Below, piece by piece: positions 14,771 to 23,934 of a DNA stretch of 64,000 bases (its first letter is position 1; each line of letters opens with the position of its first letter). The notes below the pieces were generated by a model. That model made no database searches and had not been told where the DNA came from. It worked only from the letters and a program-made list of their open reading frames with translations. Made by a program: the position numbers and the translations under genes. The stretch lies in NCBI GenBank assembly GCA_038528605.1, contig JBCBEP010000003.1, positions 16,436-80,435 on the forward strand, written 5' to 3'. The stretch comes from Thermohalobaculum sp038528605. GTDB taxonomy: Bacteria > Pseudomonadota > Alphaproteobacteria > Rhodobacterales > Rhodobacteraceae.

Positions 14771-15838
14771 TCAAGGGGCTCTCAGGAAGCCCACCTTCTC
14801 GTACGCCTCCGCCAGGACCGGCTCCGCGACGGTGTTCGCCCGGGCGGCGCCGTCGCCGAGGATCCTGTCGATCTCGGCGGGGTCGGCGTTCAGGCGGCGG
14901 ACCTCATCGGCGATGGGCGCGAGATGGGCGACGGCCACTTCCGCGAGGGCCGGCTTGAAGGCGCCGAAGCCCTGACCGCCGAACTCCGCCAGCACATCTT
15001 CCGCCGTCCGGTCCGTCAGCGCGGCGAAGATGCCAACAAGGTTGCGTGCCTCCGCCCGCTCGGCCAGACCCTCCGTGCTCTCCGGCAGCGGCTCGGGGTC
15101 GGTCCGGGCCTTCTTGATCTTGCTTGCGATCGTGTCCGCATCGTCCGTGAGGTTGATGCGGGACATGTCGGAGGGATCGGACTTCGACATCTTCTTCGTG
15201 CCGTCCCGGAGCGACATCACCCGCGGGGCCGGTCCGCCGATCAGGGGTTCCGGCAACGGGAAGAAATCGTCGGCGTCGTAGTCGAGGTTGAACTTGGTCG
15301 CGATGTCGCGCGCGAGCTCGAGATGCTGCTTCTGGTCCTCGCCCACGGGCACATGCGTCGCCTTGTAGGCCAGAATGTCTGCCGCCATCAGCGCGGGGTA
15401 CATGTACAGCCCGCCGGACGCCTTCTCCCGATCCTTCCCCGCCTTGTCCTTGAACTGCGTCATCCGGTTCAGCCAGCCGAGGCGGACGACGCAGGAAAGC
15501 ACCCAGCCAAGCTGCGCATGCGCCGGGCAGCCGGATTGATGGAAGAGGATCGAGCGCTTGGGGTCGAGCCCGCAGGCCAGGTAGGTGGCCGCCAACTCCC
15601 GCGTCGCGCGCCGCAGCGCCTCGGGCTCTTGCCAGACGGTAATCGCATGAAGATCGACGATGCAGTAGATCGTCTCCATCCCGCTGTCCTGCAGCTCGAC
15701 GAAGCGCTTCACGGCGCCGAGATAGTTGCCGAGCGTGAGCTGGCCGGATGGCTGGACGCCGGAGAAGACGCGCGGTGTGTGGCGTCCGGTCGCCGTGGCG
15801 CCGCTGGCCGATGCCGCGGCTGGGGCAGTGTCGTTCAT
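14771..15838 (-). CDS. trpS: Tryptophanyl-tRNA synthetase
   Basis: 355 residues, class I aminoacyl-tRNA synthetase charging tRNA-Trp. The HIGH-equivalent is in GVQPSGQLTLGNYLGA and the KMSKS loop is exact (GTKKMSKSDPSD). The ATG at 15838 has GAGGAGG upstream and begins a 20-residue Ala/Thr-rich extension before the conserved RVFSGVQPSG. In many alphaproteobacteria trpS is next to murJ; here only the rhomboid gene separates them. Confidence 0.97.
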   Translation of the reverse strand: MNDTAPAAASASGATATGRHTPRVFSGVQPSGQLTLGNYLGAVKRFVELQDSGMETIYCIVDLHAITVWQEPEALRRATRELAATYLACGLDPKRSILFHQSGCPAHAQLGWVLSCVVRLGWLNRMTQFKDKAGKDREKASGGLYMYPALMAADILAYKATHVPVGEDQKQHLELARDIATKFNLDYDADDFFPLPEPLIGGPAPRVMSLRDGTKKMSKSDPSDMSRINLTDDADTIASKIKKARTDPEPLPESTEGLAERAEARNLVGIFAALTDRTAEDVLAEFGGQGFGAFKPALAEVAVAHLAPIADEVRRLNADPAEIDRILGDGAARANTVAEPVLAEAYEKVGFLRAP

Positions 15839-16022
15839 GATCGATCCTCCTCGCGGCAGGCGACGACATCGGGCCCTCCTCCTGCGCGCCACGGCTTTTG
15901 CGGCGGGCGAGCCGCGCCCGTCAAGCGCCTGTCACGCCCCGCTCCAGTTCCCGCGGCGTGAGGGCCTCTTGGTCGCGCATCGTGCACTGGCGGCGGGCCC
16001 TGGGACACCATAGGTTCGCCGG

Positions 16023-16715
16023 ATGCGCACGCCTCTCAACCGCACCTCCCCCGGCAGCCCGCCGAGCAACGTTCCCGTCCACCGGGGGCTATGGGTCATG
16101 GTGCTGGTTTGGGTGTTGATCGAGATTGCCCTTCAGGCGGGCGATGCCGGCATCATCTCGCCCTATACGCGATGGATCGTCTATAGCGGCTTCGCCTTCG
16201 AGGACGTGGTGTTCGAGCAGGCGCTCCGCGGGGACGGCGTGCAGCCGAAGCTCGTCTGGTCGCTCGTTACCCATGCGCTGCTCCACGGGGGTTGGCTGCA
16301 TCTTGCGCTGAACGCGGCGGCGTTCCTGGGGCTGGGTCACGGGATCAGCCGGGATGCCGGGTTCGGTGCCGTGATGGCGATCTTCGTCGTCACGGCGGCG
16401 GCGGGTGCAATCACCTTCGGCCTGATGGCGGAGAGCCGCGCCCCGCTGGTCGGTGCGTCCGGGGCCGTCTTCGGCCTCCTCGGCGTGCTCACATGCTGGC
16501 AGGAGCGGTGGCTGGCCCAGCAGGGGGCGTCGCGGGATGCGATCTGGGCACGCGTGGCGGGGGTGATCGCGATCAACCTGCTCATGGCGGTGGGCTTCGG
16601 TGGCCTGCAGATCGCGTGGCAGGCACATCTTGGCGGCTTCGCTGCAGGCTGGCTGATGGGGTATGCCTTCCCGCCGGTCCACCACGCCCGGCGGGCGCGC
16701 GCACGGTTTCTCTAG
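16023..16715 (+). CDS. Rhomboid family intramembrane serine protease
   Basis: 230 residues with about six transmembrane helices. The catalytic dyad is visible: S146 in VGASGAVFGLLG and H202 in WQAHLGGFAAGWLMG. The HALLHGGWLHLALNAAAFLGLG segment gives the conserved His/Asn of the rhomboid core. It would cleave transmembrane substrates in the inner membrane; its substrate is unknown. Its stop overlaps the murJ stop by 4 bases (convergent). Confidence 0.92.
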   Translation: MRTPLNRTSPGSPPSNVPVHRGLWVMVLVWVLIEIALQAGDAGIISPYTRWIVYSGFAFEDVVFEQALRGDGVQPKLVWSLVTHALLHGGWLHLALNAAAFLGLGHGISRDAGFGAVMAIFVVTAAAGAITFGLMAESRAPLVGASGAVFGLLGVLTCWQERWLAQQGASRDAIWARVAGVIAINLLMAVGFGGLQIAWQAHLGGFAAGWLMGYAFPPVHHARRARARFL

Positions 16716-18316
16716 CCAGTCCCGCGGCGTAGGGCGCCCTTGAAGTCCGCCAGGGTGAAGGCGCGGAGCAACAGCCCGGCGCCGCCATAGCTTGCAAGGC
16801 CCAGCATCACGGTCACCGCCAGGACGGCGGCGCGCTCGAGGGGTGTGAGCCCCAGGGCGAGGCTGGAGAGAGCGAGAACCACGACCGCCATGGCCACCGT
16901 CGCCGCCAAGATCCGGGGGAGGCGCGCGGCGAGGCGCGCATCCAGTGTCAGGTCCGGATCCGCGCGCCGCGCGCCACGCCAGAGCAGGACGAGGTTCAGC
17001 CAGGCGGCGAGCGTTGCGGCCAGTGGTGCGGCGAGCCAGCCGATCAGCGGCGCGCCCGCCAGCGCGACCACGAGGTTGGCGACCATGGACCAGACGGCGA
17101 AGCGCAGCGGGGAGCGCGTATCCTCCCGCGCGAAGAAGGCCGGCTGCAGCACCTTCTGCAGCACGAAGGCTGGGAGGCCGAGCGCATAGACAGCCAGCGC
17201 CATGCCGGTGGCCTCGGCGTCCGCCGCCGTGAACGCCCCGCGCTCGAAGAGAACCGCGACGACAAGGCCCGGCATCACCAGGAGCGCCGCGGTGGCCGGC
17301 AGTGTCAGCGTCAGCGCAAACTCTGCGGCGCGGTTGAGCGCTGCTTGCCCCGCCTCCCGATCTCCCCGGCGGACATGGCGCGCCAGCGCGGGCAGGAGGA
17401 CGACGCCAACAGCCACGCCGATCACCCCAAGGGGTAGCTGGTAGACCCGATCTGCGTACCAGAGCCAGCCGACCGCCCCCTCGAAGTAACTCGCCACCTG
17501 CCGCCCGATCACGAGGTTCACTTGCGCGACCCCTCCGGCCAGCGCTGCCGGTGCCGCGATGATCGCGAGACGCCGCATCTCCGGCGTGAAGCGCGGCAGC
17601 CTTGGCCGGAGCGTGAGCCCTGCCTTCGCGAGCGCCCGCCACACGAAGAGCGCCTGAGCGACGCCAGCGACGAGGACGCCCCAGCTCAGCATGGCGCCCA
17701 CATGCGCCTCGTCGCTGCCGCCCGCATCGCCCGGCAGGCCCAGCCACGCTGCCGCCAGCCCGGTCTCCGCAAGAAGCACGGCGAGGATCAGCACCACGTT
17801 CAGCAGCACGGGCGCTGCTGCCGCTGCCCAGAACCGGTCCAGCGCGTTGAGGCAGCCGGAGAAGAGGGCAGCCAGCGAGATCAGCAGGATGTAGGGAAAG
17901 ACGATCCGTCCCATCGCGACGGCGAGGGCGTTTCGCTCCGCATCGAGCCCGCTTGCCAGGCCCCAGACAAGCCATGGCATCGCGAGCTGCGCCGCGATGG
18001 TGAGGAGGAAAAGCACGCTGGCGAGGCAGGCCAGCGCCTCCTCCGCGAAGCCCCGCGCCTCCACCAGCCCGCCGCCCTCGACCCGCTTGGCGAACATCGG
18101 CACGAAGGCCGTGTTGAAGGCCCCTTCGGCAAAGAAGCGGCGGAAAAGGTTCGGCAGGGTGAAGGCCACGAAGAAGGCCTCCGCCACCGCGCCTGCGCCG
18201 AGGACTGCGGCGATCGCCACGTCCCGCGCGAAACCCAGCACACGGCTCGCCATCGTCCAGCCCCCAACCGTGGCGAAGGCTGCGACCAGGCGAGCGGGCC
18301 CCTGCCGCATGCTCAC
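16712..18316 (-). CDS. murJ: Lipid II flippase MurJ
   Basis: 534-residue, 14-helix MOP-superfamily flippase that moves lipid II across the inner membrane for peptidoglycan synthesis. The N-terminal TMASRVLGFARDVAIAAVLG and the arginine-containing LPNLFRRFFAEGAFNTAFVP loop are diagnostic. The start at 18316 fits the conserved start and lies about 110 bases from the histidine-kinase gene on the same strand. Its stop overlaps the convergent rhomboid gene. Confidence 0.95.
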   Translation of the reverse strand: MSMRQGPARLVAAFATVGGWTMASRVLGFARDVAIAAVLGAGAVAEAFFVAFTLPNLFRRFFAEGAFNTAFVPMFAKRVEGGGLVEARGFAEEALACLASVLFLLTIAAQLAMPWLVWGLASGLDAERNALAVAMGRIVFPYILLISLAALFSGCLNALDRFWAAAAAPVLLNVVLILAVLLAETGLAAAWLGLPGDAGGSDEAHVGAMLSWGVLVAGVAQALFVWRALAKAGLTLRPRLPRFTPEMRRLAIIAAPAALAGGVAQVNLVIGRQVASYFEGAVGWLWYADRVYQLPLGVIGVAVGVVLLPALARHVRRGDREAGQAALNRAAEFALTLTLPATAALLVMPGLVVAVLFERGAFTAADAEATGMALAVYALGLPAFVLQKVLQPAFFAREDTRSPLRFAVWSMVANLVVALAGAPLIGWLAAPLAATLAAWLNLVLLWRGARRADPDLTLDARLAARLPRILAATVAMAVVVLALSSLALGLTPLERAAVLAVTVMLGLASYGGAGLLLRAFTLADFKGALRRGTG

Positions 18317-18424
18317 CGCCTCCCGGCCCGGCAGGCCCCCGGGCGGGAATTGGTGGCGGAGGCTGGTGTCGAAATGCTCATGCCGGCCTCCATAGGCAGC
18401 ATTGCCGCCATGCGCCAGCCAGGC

Positions 18425-20902
18425 TCAGCGGACGGGCTGTGGGTTGGCCGGGAGCGCTGCTGCGAGGGCCTTGCCCAATCGGCCCAGCGTCAACGGTTTG
18501 GCGAGTACCTCGTCGAAGCCCGCATCCAGATAGGCCGCGCGCTGATGCTCGAAGGCATGGGCGGTCATCGCGATGGCACGGGCCGCGGGCCGGCCTGTCG
18601 CGTCTTCCAGCCTGCGCAGCGCCCGAAGGGTTTCCGGGCCATCAAGCTCGGGCATGGAGATGTCGACGAGGTAGGCGTCGAAGGAGCCGGACCTCACGGC
18701 GGAGAGCGCCCCCTGCCCCGAACCCACGATCTCCGACGATGGCCCGAGGGCTTCCAGCATCGCGCGGATAACCGCGCGGTTCATCGCCACATCGTCCACG
18801 GCGAGAACGCGCAGGGCGGAGAGGTCATGCCCCTCCGCGGCGGCCGGGTCCTCGCCTCTTGTCGTGGCGTCCTCCATCGGCAAGGGGAGCGTCACGCGCA
18901 TGACAGTGCCGCGCCGGATCTCTCCGCCAGGCCCGTGCAGCGGCAGCACCTCCACAGTGCCGCGCATGAGATCCACGAGTTGGCGGACAACCGCGAGACC
19001 GAGGCCGGTGCCGCCGCGACCTGTGGCCGAGGTCCCCTGTGCGAAGCGGTCGAAGAGCGTGGCGGCCACGGCGGGAGAGAGCCCCGGCCCGGTATCCCGC
19101 ACCTCGAAGACCAGCCCCTTACCATCACTTGTGGCCAGCGTGAGCGTCACCCCACCTTCATCCGTATAGGCGACTGCGTTGCTGACGAGATTGTTGAGAA
19201 CCTGAAGCAGCCGGAGCTCGTCCCCGAGGTATCGGGCCTCCCCGGGGAGAGCGCACTGGATATCGAGGCGCAGACCGGCTGCTTCCGCGCGCGCCCTGTA
19301 GAGGCGCGCGATCCGTTTCAGCAAGGCGGCGGGGGCGAAGGGCGCGTGGTTTAGCGCAAGCTTTCCCTCTTCGATCTTTGCGAGATCCAGGCAATCGTTG
19401 ACCAGCGACAGCATCAGGTCGCCCGCTTCGCCGATGGCGCAGGCATGTTCCTCTATTTCCGCAGGCCCGCCTGAAGCAGCGGCGCGCCGCTGTAGAAGCT
19501 GAGCGTGACCTAGGAGGGCCGTCATGGGCGTGCGAATTTCGTGGCTCATGGTGGCCAGGAAGCGTGTCTTCGCCTTGTCCGCCTCCTCCGCCCGCTGCCG
19601 AGCCTCCAGCAGCGCCGTAATGTTGGAGCCGGTGCCCCGATAGCCGGCGAAGTCTCCCGCGCTGTCGTAGAACGGCGCTCCGCTGATCCGGACCCACTCG
19701 CCCGCGGATGGCGGGCTCTCCGGTGATTTGAAGAAGTACACGAACTCCCGGAAGGGCTCGCGACGGGCAAGCCGTTCCGCCAGCCAGTCAGGGTCGTGCG
19801 CATAGCCTGCAATCTTGCCGGGCGCCGTCATCTCCGGCCGTCGCCGCCCGATGGCGGTTGCGGGGTCGACGCCTGTGCTCTCCAGCAGCGTGCGCGACAC
19901 ATAGGTGAAGCGCAGCTCTGCGTCCTGTTCCCAGAACCAATCGGAGCTGATGGCGGCGATGTCGAAGAAGCGCGCCTCCGCCTTGTCCCGCGCCTCCAGC
20001 GCCGCGGTAAGGGCGGCGTTCAGGCGCTCGAGTTCCAGCGCCTTCTCGCGCAACTCCGTCACATCCGTCCGAAGACCCACAAGGCCGCCATCGGGCGTGC
20101 GGATCTCGCGGATGTTCAGCCAAGTCCCATCGTCAAGAAGCTGCAGGATCGGCTCGCCGGGATGCTGATGCAGTGCAAGACGCTCGGCCAGCCAGGCATC
20201 CTCCCGCCCGGCCGCCTCGGGGAATTTCCCTTTCTCGAGGTCGCTTCGCAGCAGGTCCTCGAACCGTGCGCCGGGGGCGAACTGGCCCTCTGTGTCCCTG
20301 TAGATCTCCCGGTAACGCTCATTGCAGATCACCAGACGGTCGTCGCCGTCGTAGAGCACGAAGCCATCCGGCATCGCCTCGATCGCGATGCTGAGCTGCT
20401 CGCGCAGGCGTTCGCTTTCCCGTTCCGCGTCGGCTCTGCGCTCCATTTCCCGGAACAGCGTCGTGATATCGCGCTTGACGAAGAGCAGAGCGACGACGTG
20501 ACCGTCACCATCCCGCACGGGGCTGACGCGGACTTCGGCGTGGTACTCCGTCCCGTCCGGGGAGGTGTTGATGCTCGTCTGCGTTACCGACTGATGGTTC
20601 GCGATCGCGCTGTCGATGGTCTGCGCCGCGGTCGTTGCCGTCGCTGTGCAGCGCAGGAGGTCTCGGGGCAGTTTGCCGATCGCCGCTTCGGCGCTGAGGC
20701 CGGTTGTGGCGGTAAACGCCTGATTTACGAGCTGCACCCGGCCATCGGGCGCGCAGTAGAGGACGATGTCGGCCATTGCGTCGATAACGGTCTGGATCGC
20801 GCCTGCGTCCGCTACGGCACCGGCCGAGCGCTGCAGGCCCGCACTGTCGGCACCGGCCGCCATTCCACCGTTCCCATCGCTGTGTTCAAGCCGATCACGC
20901 AT
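18425..20902 (-). CDS. Hybrid PAS-domain histidine kinase with receiver domain
   Basis: About 825 residues with no evident transmembrane helices, so a cytoplasmic sensor. Order: PAS (about 35-150), PAS with a short coiled segment (about 175-280), PAS/PAC (about 305-425), HisKA with phospho-acceptor H454 in MSHEIRTPM, a HATPase domain (N box LVSNAVAYTDEGG, then DTGPGLS and GGTGLGLAV), and a receiver domain with phospho-acceptor D747 in LVDISMPELDG and a KPL lysine. No Hpt domain or separate response regulator is encoded nearby, so the phosphorelay partner is elsewhere. The ATG at 20902 is chosen because it precedes conserved sequence; an open frame reaches 20995. Its signal is unknown. Confidence 0.9.
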   Translation of the reverse strand: MRDRLEHSDGNGGMAAGADSAGLQRSAGAVADAGAIQTVIDAMADIVLYCAPDGRVQLVNQAFTATTGLSAEAAIGKLPRDLLRCTATATTAAQTIDSAIANHQSVTQTSINTSPDGTEYHAEVRVSPVRDGDGHVVALLFVKRDITTLFREMERRADAERESERLREQLSIAIEAMPDGFVLYDGDDRLVICNERYREIYRDTEGQFAPGARFEDLLRSDLEKGKFPEAAGREDAWLAERLALHQHPGEPILQLLDDGTWLNIREIRTPDGGLVGLRTDVTELREKALELERLNAALTAALEARDKAEARFFDIAAISSDWFWEQDAELRFTYVSRTLLESTGVDPATAIGRRRPEMTAPGKIAGYAHDPDWLAERLARREPFREFVYFFKSPESPPSAGEWVRISGAPFYDSAGDFAGYRGTGSNITALLEARQRAEEADKAKTRFLATMSHEIRTPMTALLGHAQLLQRRAAASGGPAEIEEHACAIGEAGDLMLSLVNDCLDLAKIEEGKLALNHAPFAPAALLKRIARLYRARAEAAGLRLDIQCALPGEARYLGDELRLLQVLNNLVSNAVAYTDEGGVTLTLATSDGKGLVFEVRDTGPGLSPAVAATLFDRFAQGTSATGRGGTGLGLAVVRQLVDLMRGTVEVLPLHGPGGEIRRGTVMRVTLPLPMEDATTRGEDPAAAEGHDLSALRVLAVDDVAMNRAVIRAMLEALGPSSEIVGSGQGALSAVRSGSFDAYLVDISMPELDGPETLRALRRLEDATGRPAARAIAMTAHAFEHQRAAYLDAGFDEVLAKPLTLGRLGKALAAALPANPQPVR

Positions 20903-21018
20903 GCTGACCGCCAGTTTCCACCGTACATTGCTTGTGTGTGATCGCCTGCAGCGAGCCGCAACAGCTCGCACTGAATTTGAGCGGGAATTGGGCAAAGAAC
21001 CAGTCGATGGTCCGGACG

Positions 21019-23901
21019 TTACTCCTCGGCGGCAGTATGGCTCTCGACGGCGTCGATGATGGCTTTCTCGATGGCACGCTGTTTCTGGGGGCTGCGGACC
21101 TTCAGGCCGAAGAGATCCTTCACGTAGAAAACGTCAACAGCGCGCTCCCCATAGGTCGCGATGATTGCGGTGAAGATGTTGACGTTCCGCTGGGATAGCG
21201 TGCGGGTAAGCACGTGCAGCAGCCCCAGCCGGTCGCGCGCATTGACTTCGATGACCGTGTAGAGATCCGAAGCCTCGTTGTCGAAAACCACCGTCGGCGC
21301 GACGCGGAAGCTCTGTTCGCGCGGCCGAGGTCTGTCTTTCTCCGCAATCGCCTCGCGCACCACAACTTCGCCTTTCAGCGCGCGCTCGATGCTGCGGCGG
21401 AGGCGGTGGAGGCGGCTCGCTTCGAAGGGCTTGCCGTCCGCGTCCTGGATCCAGAACAGGGCGCAGGCCATACCGTCGGCGGTGGTGTAACTGCGGGCAT
21501 CCACGACATTCGCCGAGGAAAGGGCAAAGGCACCGGCCATGCGGCTGAAGAGCCCCGGGTGATCGTGCAGGTAGAGATAGGCAACCGTCGCATCCCGCGC
21601 ATCGTCCGGCATGAAGCGCGTGTGGATATCATCGGCCGGGCTGTCATCCGGCATCTCATGCTCCAGCGCTGCAAAGGTCTCGTGCGCCGCGGTGTCGAGG
21701 CCCAGCCAGTATTGCGGGTAGTGCCGCTCCAGCTCCGCCTCGCGCGCCTCCTCGCTCCAGTCCACAAGTGTCCCGGCCAGCGCCTCCTTCGCCTCGCGGA
21801 TCCGTTGCGCCTGGCTCGAGACCACGTCGCCGCCGGAGGTCAGGAAGTTGCGCGTGTCCCAGTAGAGCTTCCGCAGAAGCTGGGCTTTCCAGTTGTTCCA
21901 CGTGCCCGGCCCCACCCCGCGTATGTCGCAGACCGTGAGGATGAGGAGCAGCCGCAGCCGCTCCGGGCTCTGAACCTCGCGCGCGAAGGCCTGGATGGTA
22001 ACCGGGTCCGCGATGTCCCGCTTCTGCGCCACGTCGGACATGAGCAGGTGGTGGCGCACGAGCCAGACCACGAGCTCCGTCTCGCTTTCGGAAAGGCCGA
22101 GGCGCGGGCACACCTCCGCCGCAATCTCCGCGCCCAACTCAGAATGGTCCCGGGTCTGCCCCTTGCCGATGTCGTGGAGCAGAAGCGCAACGTAGAGGAC
22201 CCGCCGATTGATGCCCTGGCGGGCGATCTCGGTGGCGACGGGATGGTCCTCCACCACTTCGTCCCGCTCGATGCGCGCGAGGATGCGGAGCGTCTCTAGG
22301 ATGTGCTCGTCCACCGTGTAGTGGTGGTACATGTTGAACTGCATCAGCGCGACGATGCGGCCGAACTCCGGCAGGAACTGCCCGAACACGCCCGTCTCGT
22401 TGAGTAGCCGCAGCAGCCATTCCCCGTTCTTCTTGTCGGTCAGGAGCTCGAGGAAGAGGGCGTTGGCGCGGGGATCGGCGCGCAGGTCATCGTCGATCAG
22501 GTCTAGCGCGCGGGTCACCGCCCGCGTGGCCTCCGGATGAATGCGCGCATCGGTCCGCGCCGCCTCCCGGAAAAGGGCGAGGATGGCGAGCGGATCCCGC
22601 TCAAAGGTATCGGGTTCCGCAAGCGCCAGTCGGCCGTCCCTGACGGTAAAAACACCGTCCCCGCCGGAGTCCGGTCCCCGCAACGAAAGGGCCGAGAGAA
22701 GTTGGGAGAAGCGGGGCATGGGCTTCGCGTGCTGCGCCTCGAGCGCGGCGGAGAAGATGCGCGTGAGATCACCCACATTCTTCGCGTGGCGGAAGTAGCT
22801 GTGCATGAAGCGCTCGACGCCCATCCGCCCGCCCGCATCCTCGTAGCCCATGCGCGCCGCGATCTCGACTTGGCGGTCGAAGCTCAGCACCTCGGTTGCG
22901 CGCCCGGCGAGGTCATGAAGATGGCAGCGCGTGGCCCAGAGGAACTTCGCGGCATCGGCGAAACGCGCAACCTCGTCATGCTCGAACACCCCGCGTTCCA
23001 CGAGATCCCACGCATCTGTCGAACGGTAGAGGTAGCGCGAGATCCAGTGCAGCGTCTGCAGGTCGCGAAGACCGCCCTTCCCCTCCTTGATGTTCGGTTC
23101 GAGCAGGTAGCGGGAGCCGCCATGCCGGCTGTGGCGCTTGTCCCGCTCCTCGAGCTTGCCCTGCACGAATTCGGGCCCGGTCCGCAGGAAAAGCTCCTTC
23201 CAGAGACGGTCCTCCAGCGTCTCAGACGGAGCCGGATCGCCTGCGATGAAGCGCTGCTCGAGCAGGTTGGTGCGGATGGTGAGGTCGGAGCCGGCGAGGC
23301 GCAGGCACTCGTCCACCGTGCGCGTCGCCTGCCCAATCTTCAGCTTCAGGTCCCACAGCAGGTAGAGCGTCGCTTCCACCGTGCTCTCCGCCCAGGCCGT
23401 GCGCTTGAAGGGCGTGAGGAAGAGCAGGTCGACATCGGAGAATGGCGCCATCTCGCCACGCCCGTACCCGCCAACGGCGATGACGGAGAGGCGTTCGCCG
23501 CGGGTCCGGATCGGGGCGGGGTGGAGATGCGCCGTTGCGTAATGGGTGAGGCCCGCCACCACCACATCGGTCACATGCGCGTAGGCGCGCGCAACGCGAA
23601 GCCCGGCGCAGGGCTCCTCCAGCAGGGCTGCCTGCACGCGCGCACGACCACTTTCGAGGGTCTCGGTCAGAAGATCCAGGATCGCGGGTCGCGCAGCGCT
23701 CGCCTTGCCGGCGGTTGCCACTTGAGCGTCGATCTGCTGCACAAGCGCGTCCCGGTCCGCCAGCTCTGCGGCGGGCCTCACGAAATGGGCGATGCCGGCG
23801 AAGTTCGGCGCGTCACGCGGCGCGGTGGGCCGGGCGCTGGCGATCCGCGGTGCCGGCGAGGGAGAGGACGGGGCGAGGATCGGATCGGACGGGCTGGTCA
23901 A
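21019..23901 (-). CDS. glnD: Bifunctional [protein-PII] uridylyltransferase/uridylyl-removing enzyme
   Basis: 960 residues; master nitrogen sensor that uridylylates and deuridylylates PII proteins. Domains in order are a nucleotidyltransferase (GGYGRGEMAPFSDVDLLFL near residue 145), a helical linker, an HD domain (LLHDIGKGQTRDHSELGA and ARHHL-like histidines), and two C-terminal ACT domains (PGLFSRMAGAFALS and RLGLLHVLTRTLS). The only usable start after the preceding stop is a TTG at 23901, with GGAG 5 bases before it. The frame is the same as that of the upstream lpoA-like gene, whose TGA lies 12 codons before this TTG. Confidence 0.95.
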   Translation of the reverse strand: MTSPSDPILAPSSPSPAPRIASARPTAPRDAPNFAGIAHFVRPAAELADRDALVQQIDAQVATAGKASAARPAILDLLTETLESGRARVQAALLEEPCAGLRVARAYAHVTDVVVAGLTHYATAHLHPAPIRTRGERLSVIAVGGYGRGEMAPFSDVDLLFLTPFKRTAWAESTVEATLYLLWDLKLKIGQATRTVDECLRLAGSDLTIRTNLLEQRFIAGDPAPSETLEDRLWKELFLRTGPEFVQGKLEERDKRHSRHGGSRYLLEPNIKEGKGGLRDLQTLHWISRYLYRSTDAWDLVERGVFEHDEVARFADAAKFLWATRCHLHDLAGRATEVLSFDRQVEIAARMGYEDAGGRMGVERFMHSYFRHAKNVGDLTRIFSAALEAQHAKPMPRFSQLLSALSLRGPDSGGDGVFTVRDGRLALAEPDTFERDPLAILALFREAARTDARIHPEATRAVTRALDLIDDDLRADPRANALFLELLTDKKNGEWLLRLLNETGVFGQFLPEFGRIVALMQFNMYHHYTVDEHILETLRILARIERDEVVEDHPVATEIARQGINRRVLYVALLLHDIGKGQTRDHSELGAEIAAEVCPRLGLSESETELVVWLVRHHLLMSDVAQKRDIADPVTIQAFAREVQSPERLRLLLILTVCDIRGVGPGTWNNWKAQLLRKLYWDTRNFLTSGGDVVSSQAQRIREAKEALAGTLVDWSEEAREAELERHYPQYWLGLDTAAHETFAALEHEMPDDSPADDIHTRFMPDDARDATVAYLYLHDHPGLFSRMAGAFALSSANVVDARSYTTADGMACALFWIQDADGKPFEASRLHRLRRSIERALKGEVVVREAIAEKDRPRPREQSFRVAPTVVFDNEASDLYTVIEVNARDRLGLLHVLTRTLSQRNVNIFTAIIATYGERAVDVFYVKDLFGLKVRSPQKQRAIEKAIIDAVESHTAAEE

Positions 23902-23934
23902 CGCTACTCCGTGGGGCCGCCGCGGTACGGCGGC

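Noticed and set aside
16089..17975. Long minus-strand frame overlapping the rhomboid and murJ genes in another phase
   Set aside because: Arg/Gly/Ala-rich shadow of murJ with no conserved segment.
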